A stretch of DNA of 31,272 nt from Lojkania enalia (lineage: Eukaryota > Ascomycota > Dothideomycetes > Pleosporales), in the NCBI GenBank assembly GCA_010094045.1, contig ML986843.1, positions 20,388 through 51,659 of the forward strand, in the 5' to 3' direction. The position numbers and the translations under genes were made by a program. Shown here in pieces: positions 1-10,209 of the stretch (positions are counted from its first letter, which is position 1; each line of letters begins with the position of its first letter). The notes beneath the pieces were generated by a model. It was not told where the DNA came from, did no database searches, and saw only the letters and a list, made by a program, of their open reading frames with translations.

Positions 1-940
1 TAAAGATTAAACTATCTACTACTTATTATAAAGAGACTAATAGATAGATAGAAATTATAAATAAGTATATTAATTAGAGACTATACCCTTTCGTATCCTT
101 CTACTAGAATAACTAGAGTTCTCTATTACTTATAATTAACCGAGTATAAGCGACTCTACCCTATATAACTATTAGAATATCCCTATATTAGATCCTATAT
201 AGATCCGAGCCCTATTAGAGTTGGGATTAAAAATATTCTATTAATCCTATTACTGTAATAGATAAATTAAATTATAAGAACGTTTTAGCTCTAGTAACTT
301 ATATATATATAGCCTAGGAAACTATAAAAACTAATATTAAGAAGGCTTAAGATTATATATAATCTATTATTAACTATTACTAGTAACTAATTAATTAGTA
401 GATTAGTAATATAGTCTACCTAAATACTAAGAACTTTACGGTTTAGAAACTAAGCCGAAAGCTATCCGATTAATAGGAGAGCCTTTTTAAAGTACTAGAA
501 TAGGTTAGAAATTTATACTATCTATAACTACCCCTAGAGTTAAGAATATATAATATCTTCGTACTAAACCTACTATATAAGAACTCTTAGGACCTTCTAC
601 TAGAGTAAGAAGCTCTAAAACCACCCGCTATCGCTATTAAAGGGGTAGAAGAGTAGGAGGTTAAAGAAATACTGGCTAGTAAGCTATATTATAAGACCCT
701 TAAATACCGTATAAAATAGGTAGGATATAATTCTAATCCGGTCTAATATAAAGCCTTAAATTTTATAGGTTCGTCTTATAAGCTAAGAGCTTTTTATAAT
801 AAGTATCTAAATTAGCTAGAACCTCTAAAAACCCTAACTAAATAGATTAAGATATATAAAGATAGTATAAAGAATATAAATTATCTAGTAGATAATAATA
901 TATAAGAGTTAAATAGTAGATTTTAAAAACTAAAGTATAG
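1..940 (+). mobile_element. Ty3/Gypsy chromovirus integrase and chromodomain relic
   Basis: Translation with stops read through gives the C-terminal half of a Ty3/Gypsy polyprotein; the window starts inside it. Near 12-60 is the integrase phrase LSTTYYKETDR, matching the family's LSTAYHPETDGQ. Near 400-545 are the residues usually seen as LNTRN followed by LSxKL and ExVG.LYYLxLP. From about 660 a chromodomain follows: VKEILASKLYYKTLKYRIK, then a TAG where the family has the tryptophan of WVGY, then VGYNSNPV, another stop at a tryptophan position, and YKALNF. The stops falling on Trp codons (TGG to TAG or TAA) fit G-to-A mutation. The element is dead. LTRs were not identified; the tail after about 930 may lead into one. 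Family assignment is by motif order and is secure; the exact clade is not. Confidence 0.85.
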
Positions 941-3780
941 GCCTAAAATTACTTCTCTATAGAATCTAGAGGGTCTAATAATAGGCTGTTAGATACCTCT
1001 CTAGTTCTCTTCTTCTCTACTCTTCTTCTTCTTCCTTCCCTCTAAACTCCCTTTAAACCTTCTTTATCTTATCCTTAACCGCCTAAGAGCGCTGTAATAT
1101 TAGCCTAAAAGCTAGATACTAGAGTCTTTAAAGCTAAAACTTAATAGAGTAACTTAATACTCTAGTAGAATAAAGCTATCTAGATACTAGCCGTAAAAAG
1201 ACTATCTTCCTAACTCCTTACAATCTGGGCTATAAGCGCTAGGCTATAAGCGGACTCTAAAATAGCCTTAAAAGCTACCTTTTTATCCTCCTTATCTTCT
1301 ACATATTAGGCTGCTGCTTATAGTTTAAGATAGCCCTAGAGGACTAGAAACTCCTCCTTATAGTAGGAGGGGATTTATAAGTACGTTAGTAGTAAGTATC
1401 CTACTAATATTAGATGCGATTCGTACGGGGTTATACTTTTTATTTTATAAGATATAATACTCGTATTTTTTTAATCTTAAGAACTAAAAAGTAAATATTA
1501 TATACTACCTATAGGTAAGCGTAAATATAACTTAAAAGTAGATAATCTAGAAGACTTCTAAAGAGGCTTTAAAAGGTAGATAAAGTAGTATATTAATTAA
1601 TTTTTTCTATAAAGCGTTAGTAATACTTTAATAATTAATAGTACTAGGGACGTATAATAATATATATAGAGTAGAAGTTATTATTTAGTTAAGAAAGCTT
1701 AGTTAACAGCAACCTGGTAATATACTAAAACTAGTAAATACTTATTACTATACGCGACGAAATTGAAATATTAATAAACCATTATAATAGTAGTTACTAG
1801 CTAATATATAGGTTAATTATACTTACTATAAAAACCTTACTTAATATTATATTAATAAACGCATCTCTATAGGTAACTACATATATTAGCCCTCACCAGT
1901 AAATACCTCCTCGAAAAAATTTCTTTATACTAGAACCTATCTATAATAGCCCCAATTCCCTCCTAAACTAGCATAAATAGGGACTATCAGCCTATAAGAA
2001 GGAGGGTAGTATAATAATATAAAGAAATTGTTCTACGAAAAGTTTTATATATAATCTTATCCTAAAGCTTTTTACTTATCTTATTCTACCCCTAGTTCTA
2101 CCCCTTTTCCCTTCTATATATAGTTGTATACTCCCTTATAAGTAGTTTAGTAGTTCTTCTATATCCTTTTGTATAAGGCCTATAGGTGTTAATAGAATTT
2201 CTAGGTCCCTAATCTTCTATATATTCTTATATACCTCTAAGTAGATTCGTACTATATTTAGACCTATTATCTTATCTATACCGTTACAATAACTTAGTTA
2301 AGCCTTTTTAATAGGGTGAATAGGCTAAAAGTATTAGTATAGAATAATATAGTATAATATAGTCTAGATTAACTTATAGAAGACTTTATTTCCTTTATTT
2401 TAGTATATTTATTATTATCTATATTAAGAAGATCCTCCTCAGCCTTATACTTATATGCTATACTAATCTTAGTACAGTTCTAGCTAGTAAGTTTAATTCT
2501 AGACGAGGTCTTTCTATTCTTACTATTATAGGCGAATAGGAAGTTAGAATCTTTTTTACTAAGCTTAGATATTACTATTAGTACTAGAATATATAAAAAA
2601 AGGCTAGAATATATATTTAAGTCTATTTAACTACTACTTAAATAGTATCTTAAACCCTTTAAGCTAGTTAAGTTTTATTACTACTAATACGGGCGGTAAT
2701 AAGAGCTTTAATAGCTTAATTAACCTTTATAATATACTCTAGTATAGATAGATCTAGCTATAGATATATTAGCTGTAAGAAGGTTAGAGTATACTATATT
2801 AGCCTAAAATATACTTTAAAATAATCTTTATTATTCTTTTTAAGGTAGTAAAAATAGATATTATATTAAATACTTTTGTAGAGATATTCTATTATAAGTA
2901 GGTCTGAAGAAGCGAATTTACAGTTACTATCTACTTCGTATAATTTACTATAAGCTAGATGTTTTAGATAGTAGAGATAGTAGATAGTATAGAGCTTCTT
3001 ATTCTTAGCCTCCTTAATACAGCGCTTCTAGACTAGAGTAAGTACTATATTACGCGCTATAGACCTGTTAGATGTAAATTAGCTATTTATAAACTAGAAA
3101 GGCGCTAAAGAGGGTGTAAGAAGGGTATATATAGAGAAGTATAGTAAGAATAGAAAAATGGGCGGTAGGTAGTATAAGTAGCGAGTATATATATCTACTA
3201 GCCCTTATTAGCTACAAAGTACTCTATTATATCCTATATAGAGCTATAATAACTATACTAAATATATAGCTAAAGACTAAGAGAATTATACTTACTAAAG
3301 TAGTTGAGGAAGTATAAGAATTAAAGAAGTAGAATAGGTAGGGGGAGTAGCGTTTTTATAATCAGTATTTACTCTACTAGTACTATTTACTTATACCGCT
3401 CTAGGCAGCAAGTAATAAAGATTCCCTAAGTATTAACCTTACTAGATAAAAGTAAAAGTAGTAGTAATAATATACTACTTAATCTAGAAGGAACTCTAGA
3501 TTATATAATAGTACCCACCTTATAATAGCTCTACTAGTCTATTCTAGCAATATTTGTTCTCTATAAGCTGTTGTAACGATAGCTTTCTAAGAAGAAAGAT
3601 AATATAATATCTTATAGCTTTAAGTTACGGGTTAATAATATAGAGTTATCTAACCTAGGGTTGAAATAGCCGAATCGCACCTTATAGAGATAGTAGTAAT
3701 TCGTCTCTTTTTTATCAGCTATCTCTTTTTTAAGAGAACTAAATATACAAACATTTTAGCCCTACTACTCTATCTATTAT
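940..3780. other. Unresolved AT-rich stretch
   Basis: About 2.8 kb of RIP-type sequence without a readable gene. There are pyrimidine-rich patches near 1000-1080 and 2090-2200, and a less mutated island near 1690-1990. On the minus strand at about 1330-1200 a short open stretch rich in Lys, Glu and Ala can be read, but I cannot place it in a family. Parts of one or more further transposons or LTRs are likely. Confidence 0.4.
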
Positions 3781-4580
3781 TACTATACTATAATCTATTA
3801 TACTAGCCTATTATACTTATTTATTATATATACTTTAGCTTCTTAATATAGTTTACTTCTTACTATTAAAGCTAAAGTATTTATAGTATATATAAAACTT
3901 AGCGTGCTAATACATCTACTATATTAATAAAGAAGGCTTTCTTCTAGCTTTTAAGAACGCGTTTTTTAATATATTTATATATAAGAACTATGAAAAAGCT
4001 TTTAAAATAATAGAAATTATTCCTCTAAATATATAGGTTATATTAAATTACTTTAATATACAACTATATACCCTATTAGAACTACTTTTATAAGAAAACT
4101 TCTAGTAGTCTAAAACTTTAAATAATATATATAAATTTAGGTTATAATTAATATTTATATAAAAGTCCTTTATATAATTATTAAAAGAGATATAAAAAGA
4201 ATTCTTATAGTTTATAAGAAGTGCTAAGTTAATACTATATTAGAATATACTTCTTTAAACTTACAACTCTAAACTTAAAAGATAATTAGAAGAAGTAACT
4301 AAATATAAAATATATAAAAGAAAGTATATTTAGTATAGTAGTATAGTATTATATAATAAGGGATTTTTATATATAACTACTAAAGTATCTATAAACTTTT
4401 AGCTCTTTAAGAAGATTTATAGTACTAATACTTAAGAAAGCGCTTAACTAGCTTAATACTACTATAGTAACTATAGTAAGACTAGATATAACGCTTATAT
4501 ATATTAAAAGAATAGTAGGGAAAATTCTAAATTAGATAAAAGTATATTATATATAGAATCTCTTATTAGTATTAAATAAA
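3780..4580 (+). mobile_element. pogo/Fot1-type DDE transposase relic, C-terminal part
   Basis: Read in one frame with stops ignored, this resembles the end of fungal Tc1/mariner-superfamily (DDE_1, pogo/Fot1) transposases. Near 3800 is a degraded form of the H-T-T/S-H-L-L-Q-P-L stretch. Near 3910-3980 lies YINKEGFLLAFKNAFF, the family's I-x-K-E-x-F-L-x-A-F-x-x-A-F. A Lys/Arg-rich region follows, then near 4458-4505 a former CCHC zinc knuckle now read as YSNYSKTRYNAYIY. Every lost knuckle residue (Cys to Tyr, Gly to Ser or Arg, His to Tyr) is explained by one G-to-A or C-to-T change. The N-terminal DNA-binding half was not recognised upstream, so the copy may be truncated or too mutated. It is not functional. 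Confidence 0.75.
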
Positions 4581-4619
4581 TTAACTTTTTATATATAGTA
4601 TTTATTACGCTAAGAAAAA

Positions 4620-4652
4620 GTAGCTACTTTAATAGGGTAGCTACTTTAATAG
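4620..4652. repeat. 16-bp direct repeat, possible transposon end
   Basis: GTAGCTACTTTAATAG occurs at 4620-4635 and again at 4637-4652, one base apart. It lies about 50 bases past the readable end of the pogo-type transposase, where a terminal repeat would be expected. No matching inverted copy was found on the 5' side, so the role as a transposon end is inference. Confidence 0.5.
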
Positions 4653-4910
4653 TAGAATATATTATATAAACTTAAACTAGCCTTTAATTATTTTAGAATC
4701 TTTATATAAAATTTTCTAATAATTATAAAGCTAATTTAAACGTATCTTAAACTTAGAAGTATATCTAATAAAGTTTCTAGGCTAATATATACTAATCTAG
4801 CCTATATTATATTTAGTAAGTTATTAGCTATATTTTATATAGCAGCTAAAGTAGACGTAAATTCTCGTAAATCTAGGTTAAATATATATTAAATAATAAC
4901 CTCCTTTTTA

Positions 4911-5100
4911 AGTTTTATTAGTCTCTTTAAGTTAGGCTTATAATTATACTATAAGTAGATTCTAGTATATTATTAGTATACGGTCGTTTAAATTATATTA
5001 AATATTAAAGTAGTATATCTTTTACTATTTATTTAGCTTCTTTTAGTAGTTAAAAAAGCTAAATTTACTTAATTCTCGTTTTAGACTATATTCTTATTAT
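4911..5100 (+). repeat. Dispersed repeat, heavily mutated copy A
   Basis: This segment aligns with 6012-6201 over about 190 bp with one single-base gap (an extra T near 5030). By hand I count about 49 substitutions; about 45 are G or C in the right-hand copy replaced by A or T here, and about four go the other way, with no clear transversion. The open frame of the partner copy is broken here. The parent element was not identified. Confidence 0.85.
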
Positions 5101-5266
5101 TTTATTATTATATTATTATTAAAAGCTTAAGTATTATATTTTAGTAATAGAGTAGACCGCTTACTTATATAGACTACTCGCTTATAAGGTATATTATATT
5201 TTTTTAGATAATTCTAATAATAGTTTAACTAGTTAAAATTAGTAGGTTTAGAATATTAAGAAATTT

Positions 5267-5296
5267 TAGCTTACTTAATGGAGTAGCTTACTTAAT
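5267..5296. repeat. 13-bp direct repeat resembling the 4620 pair
   Basis: TAGCTTACTTAAT is present at 5267-5279 and 5284-5296, separated by GGAG. The layout and sequence recall the 4620-4652 pair (TAGCTACTTTAAT), so this may be the end of a second related element or MITE. Confidence 0.4.
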
Positions 5297-5837
5297 AGTA
5301 CTTTATATTATATTATTTCTATTAAACTAATCTAAATAGAATCTAATTTTAATAGATAGAAATTATATATAAAGTATATATAGTTGTAAGAGTATATATA
5401 CTATTCTACACCTATAATCCGCGATATTAATCATTCGTATTTTTTAGTTGTAGTAGTATAGTAGTATAGAGCCGTACTTCTGACAATAGTTTACTATTAA
5501 AGTATAAAAGATCTAGAAGCTAAAGATAAAAGGTAGTAGAGGACTAGAGCTAGAGGATAACAGTATACGTCAAGTTAAGATTAGATTAAAGCTGCTAGAT
5601 TTCGGATTACTGGTTCTAGAACTCCTACTGCGGCTACTGTACGAGCAGTAGAATAGCTGCTAGGCTAGTATTCTAGCTAGACATTACTAGGAAGGAAGAA
5701 AAATCTGGACGGGGAATAACGAAGATCTCTATCTAGAGGTCCGCAGCAGCTGTCTAGCTGCTGTCGCTGTGTAACTGGGCGAGCTATCCTAATGTCACGA
5801 GAGGCTACGAGTAGGGACAATAAAGCTCATCTAACGC

Positions 5838-6202
5838 TTGATATTGTATGCTACGTACAGATCTCAGGTGTCGTACAAGAGGATAGCTAAGGAGCAAGCT
5901 ATACGCAAGGCAAGCAGGAAGATAAAGGGGAAGGAGAAGGCACGTGCGCGGAAGCGAGCGCGCCACGTGCAGGTGTCAGGGGGAACGCGAGGATACCGTG
6001 ATACCTTTTTAGGTTTCATCAGTTTCTTTAAGTTAGGCTTACAATTATACCGTAAACGGATTCCGGCACGTTATTGGCGTACGGTTATTCGAATCGCGTT
6101 AAATGTTGAGGCAGCGCGTCTCTCGCTATTATTTAGCCTCTCTTAGTAGCTGAGAGGGCTAAGTTTACTTGATTCTCGTTTTGGGCTATACTCATTTACT
6201 CA
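5838..6202 (+). repeat. Dispersed repeat, less mutated copy B with open frame
   Basis: The right-hand copy of the repeat at 4911-5100 keeps normal base composition and many CpG and CpA sites. An open frame of 102 codons (5838-6146) runs across its edge. Its first half is very rich in Lys, Arg and Ala and its second half reads FLGFISFFKLGLQLYRKR and onwards. I do not recognise the product, and the composition of the first half argues against an ordinary protein. It is best seen as a transposon fragment that escaped, or arrived after, the mutation of the neighbouring block. The homology fades after about 6202. Confidence 0.6.
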
Positions 6203-7205
6203 GCATTGAGATTATATAAGTAGAGACTCATACTACTATAGACCTAGATGCGACTGAAAAAGCGTCCAATCGTATCAAATAGTAGCTGAGAAAGGGGTCC
6301 ACAATAAATTCTCGAATGAAGCGGAGGTGCCAACCAAAAGTCATTTCAGGGTCAATTGCCAGGTGCTTTTAAGAGGTTGATCTAGGTTTCGGTTATGTAG
6401 GCGTTGAGTAATGGCCAAGAATAACTACAGGATGCTACATATGGAGCCGAACAACAAGGGAATATTGCCAAGACTGACTACATGAGGTGGCCGGAACATT
6501 TGGACGGAGTAGCTTAGCTTGACGTCTAGCAACGTATTCTGGAGCCATGGCACCGAACTCCCCGAGCCAAATGATCATGCAACATTCGCCTTCATGATTT
6601 GCTGGTAGCTGGTTGGTTGAGACACTGGGGACCGGTAACCGCACTACAATGCTATTTCGTATTATAACACAATCTCAAACAAGTATATCGTGATTAATTG
6701 AGTAAAGAAAGGCCCTGTGAGGATGGCCTATGAATGTGGTGAGAGGCGAATCTTGTCTCAGGGAGGGAGATGAGGAGCTGAACTGGTTAATTGAAGATGG
6801 CCAGCGGGCCATATTTATGTACATGAAAAAGGGGTATATCAGCTGATATCCGGCGTGATATCGACCGTAATATCGTACGTCGATATCTGATACAGCTCGG
6901 CAGACTAGCCAAAAATCCCCATGACAATGAACATAGCATGAGCGCTGTTGTGTACATTGCACTAGCCGGATTAAATTTAAACCGTCATTATGATTGCCGG
7001 ATGAGCGTTCCAGCAATGGCGGACCGAGTTGGCTCCTTCAAACGTCTTCAAATGGATCATTGGAATGTAGGCAAGCTTTTAAATACAAGTAAAATCTTGG
7101 GCCGGATCCAAAAATAAAAATAAAAGCCGAGATACCGATTTTTGGAGGGGCTGGCAAAGAGATGCGTTTAGTACCGGGCGATTACTTCAAGAAAGGAACG
7201 CCAAT
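6203..7205. other. Intergenic region, no gene seen
   Basis: About 1 kb of normal-composition DNA between the repeat block and the end of the transcription factor gene. The small open frames on the minus strand (about 6435-6644 and 6675-7016) have no recognisable motif. Several GATATC or TATCG palindromic hexamers cluster at about 6835-6895. Nothing else stands out. Confidence 0.5.
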
Positions 7206-9666
7206 TCACGTGTTCGAGTCACCAAAACGAAGCAACGGCAAATCATCGAAGAACCAGAAATCATCCAACATCCACTCAGATGTGCCGCCAAAATCAAAAT
7301 CGTCGAGGTGCAGACTACCACTCGAGAACTCACCAAGTGATGCTGATTGCGCTAGTTCAACAGGGTCTGGATTGGACGTTGTTCTAGTGGCAGTTGTATA
7401 AAGATCGCTCAAAACAACCTATGCTAATATCAGCACCACTAGTTTGCACGCTCGGCTCCTAGGCACCAACCTCATTGGCCATATAATCATCACTGGAATC
7501 GTCCTGCAGCGCCAGAACCTTATATAATAGCCTCGACACCTTATCGCAAGCTTGCTGTTTCAAAACCTCTTCCCTCGCAGGATCGAGTTGGATCCGAACA
7601 AGACTATATGCAGCACTAACATACCAATACTGGTGATTTCCACGTCCAGGACGCATGGATCTTTCTTCCTGGAGACGGAGCGCCTTCTCTATAGCATCTC
7701 CAAAAAAAGTCTGCGCAACGCGTAGAACAAAGGTGTCTACCAATATATTAGCCTCAATTTTTGTCAAGGATAGAATTATTCTTACCATTAGTTTTGCTGG
7801 CGTGATAAGTAATGTAACAAATAATTAAAGCTGCTCGATAGTAGTCTGATCTTATGCAACTCAACGTAAAGTTGCTAGATTCTAAGAGAGTCATATGTCT
7901 GTCTATTAGCATTACTGAAGTTTCGACGCAACTAAGTAGGGCATAGCGGTGATGAGGTTGGGATCGAAGGTGCGTCTGGAAGACTTTAGGGGTATGAAGG
8001 AGGACGAGCCACTGCCGATGTAGGAGGTCAAGATGCGTCCATGCTTGTAACGACCTTGGGTCAGACCACCTTGGAATATTCTCAATGGCTCGATGAACGT
8101 CTTGCTCAAAATCTAGGGTTTCGCGGAAGTCGAGGCCTCTTTGGTATCTATTGATCAAGTTGCATAGTTTGGTTCGGAGATTCGATGTTTGGGCTGCAAG
8201 GTGTAAAAAAGACGAGTCTTTAAACGCCGAGGTAGGATGCGAAAGCGGAGGTTTTTGCATGTCGACTGTAAGTTCAGCGTCATTGATGTTAGAAGGTGCA
8301 GCACAGTCGGAGTCTAGACCAGATAGGGACGAGGAGACGCCTGTCTTTCAATCAGCATCGGGAACGTTAACCATTCAGTGAGTAGAAGTATGCGAAACCA
8401 ATACTCTCACTCACCTCGATCAACAGAAACTTGCAGCTCCAGCTCTACCGATGTCGCCCAAAGCCTCCGCCTCATCTCGCCTTCAAACACAGAGCACCTC
8501 CCACCAATAACAGCGGGGTCCCTATGCATACCAATAGCCTTCATAAAGCCGATATATGCATGTACCTCCTGATAGAATTCCTTTGTCTTTAAGCACGTTG
8601 TCTTGAGAGCCAGGAGCCGCAAGCAGCGAACTTGAAGTGTAGTCAAAGATCGATGTTTGTTACTTTGTCGCTTAAGCCAGGTTTCGCATGCCTTGATCCA
8701 CACTATAGCCTTACTCCGGGATGTCGAGCCGTTAGGATTATACTTCGGAGCTTCATGGGTAGACGTACATAGTACGCATGCTAAGATGGCAAGAAGTAGT
8801 GCTTCCATGTCGGAATTCGACCCCGCCTCCGATTCCCAAAAGGTCTCGTAGCTGGCCCAAAATGTTGGTCTGTGAATAATTCGGTAAGTAGTCTCGAAGG
8901 TGTCCATGTACCTCTGTACTAGGAGGTCTACGGTCTGTCGATCCGGAAGAAGATTGCGGAGGCATTGCACGGTAATGACCCGGTTTGAAGAACTATTTGA
9001 TCGGGCTCGACTCTCTAACGCTTTAATATCTCCCAAAAGCCGTTCTAGGGTTGAGTCGGGATAAAGACTCTTCATAAATGGACGAAGTTCTGGGAACTGT
9101 ATGCGAGGGTTATGGCAAGGACTGGACACTTATACTGAACAACTTACATTTACGACAATTGTTACCGGGCTAGTTGGGCCATAAGCAAATATAGCATAGC
9201 CTCGGCCTTTAAACAAGCTCACTAAAGTGGTGTTTGTTTCGCATTTTGACGTGCCTGGGTCGTAGGCTTCGCCGGAGCCTGACAAAGCATCTCCGATTGG
9301 GCGAGAAAGCAATAGTGATTCCAAGGAAGCAATTCGGTTTTGAAGTTGTTCAATAGTATCAAGCTTAGGAGATGTCGCATGAATGCTTCTCATGATAGTT
9401 GGCTCGTCATCTGTTGGTTCCAAGAAAGCCGACTGCCTCGTAGGATTCGGTGGATTGTTTCGCGACGGGAGCGTTGTCTGGACGTAGTCCGCTAGTGAAT
9501 CTTGCCCATATGCGCATGTTTTCCCGTATCCACCAGCCAAACATCGGTTGCATGGTAATTCCCTGTTGCATTTGAGTTTTCGTCGACGACAGTCGTTGCA
9601 AGAGAGAACAGCTCTCCGTTTTCGTTTTCGTTTTGTTATCTCCGAAGACGCCGGAGCCTCGGTCAT
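7206..9666 (-). CDS. Zn2Cys6 transcription factor (Fungal_trans family)
   Basis: Nuclear regulator, predicted 744 aa from five exons: 9666-9148, 9096-8415, 8340-7786, 7736-7471 and 7418-7206. Introns are 51, 74, 49 and 52 nt and the frame holds throughout. After a basic KRKRKRR run comes the binuclear zinc cluster, with cysteines at residues 23, 26, 33, 39, 42 and 51 (C-x2-C-x6-C-x5-C-x2-C-x8-C). Then come KGRGY and FPELRPFMK, the usual entry to the middle homology region, YRIIHRPTFWASYETFWE, and RRLWATSVELELQVSVDRG followed by a P-S-N-I-N-D-x-E-L segment. The last exon adds an acidic aromatic tail with EWMLDDFWFFDDLP. Its intron has a weak donor (GTTGGT) but a CTGAT branch site and TAG acceptor; if retained, the protein ends at 7459 (677 aa). 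Targets are unknown; the dead efflux gene next door is a candidate former target. Confidence 0.88.
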
Positions 9667-10209
9667 CCTGAATAGTAGTCAAGCTCGCTGAAGGTACTAT
9701 AAGTTCAGATGAGCATCAGCCGAGCTTATTGAAAGCCAACCAGTTGTGGCAAAATGCCAAGTCGTATATGAACTATGATAGATAATAATGGGGGTTATCG
9801 GTCTATATACTCGGAGGTCTGATAAATCTAGTGCTGATGCTAAGCCAAAACGAGAAGGTAAGGGCTCGGACATTGCGGAAAACTCGGAGATGTTGTAAAG
9901 GCATTCAGTACGCTACGGTGGAGTCAAGAATGCTCGGAAATAGAGGAATATTTGAAAAGTAGTTTATTGGGTCCAGTGCATGGAAATTTTGACTACTGCC
10001 CCCTTGTTTCAAGCCGTGGCTAGCCTAGCGGTCGTTCAAGATAAAGCATCGCGGTTAGAGAAAGGATGTAAAGAGCCTATTCTAGACAAAATTTTGGTGC
10101 AAGTCCTCCGTTTCAAGTTTAATATATTTTTATTTATTAAGTAGCTGGTATAGGTAGACTAGGATAGGCCTTCGTACTCCACAAATCCTCTGAACCAGTC
10201 TCTTCGACG
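9667..10209. promoter_or_regulatory. Region upstream of the transcription factor, with CTCGGA repeats
   Basis: Intergenic space between the divergent transcription factor and the transporter relic. CTCGGA occurs four times in the same orientation at 9810-9815, 9865-9870, 9883-9888 and 9932-9937, with a further TGCGGAA near 9874. CGG triplets are the known half-sites of Zn2Cys6 proteins, so self-regulation or control of the old transporter gene is possible but unproven. No gene seen. Confidence 0.35.

Larger units (their letters stand above)
1..5500. repeat. RIP-degraded AT-rich repeat block
   Basis: A roughly 5.5-kb block dominated by A and T with stop codons in every frame. CpA and TpG are almost missing: in bases 1-600 I find no CA and only two TG (near 222 and 253), while CpG and CpT still occur. 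Loss of exactly this dinucleotide pair is the known signature of repeat-induced point mutation in Pezizomycotina. The block holds at least two recognisable transposon relics (1-940 and about 3780-4580). The intervening stretch of about 940-3780 has no gene I can read. Within it, about 1690-1990 keeps several CA/TG pairs and may be a spacer or a younger piece. The right edge is gradual; normal composition returns between 5470 and 5830. Confidence 0.9.

Noticed and set aside
1..5500. A CRISPR array or bacterial-type operon
   Set aside because: No regular repeat-spacer units and no bacterial signals; intron-bearing fungal genes surround the block.
7162..7401. 79-codon open frame on the plus strand
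   Set aside because: It is antisense to the acidic last exon of the transcription factor; its Ser/Lys-rich content mirrors the Asp/Phe-rich tail.
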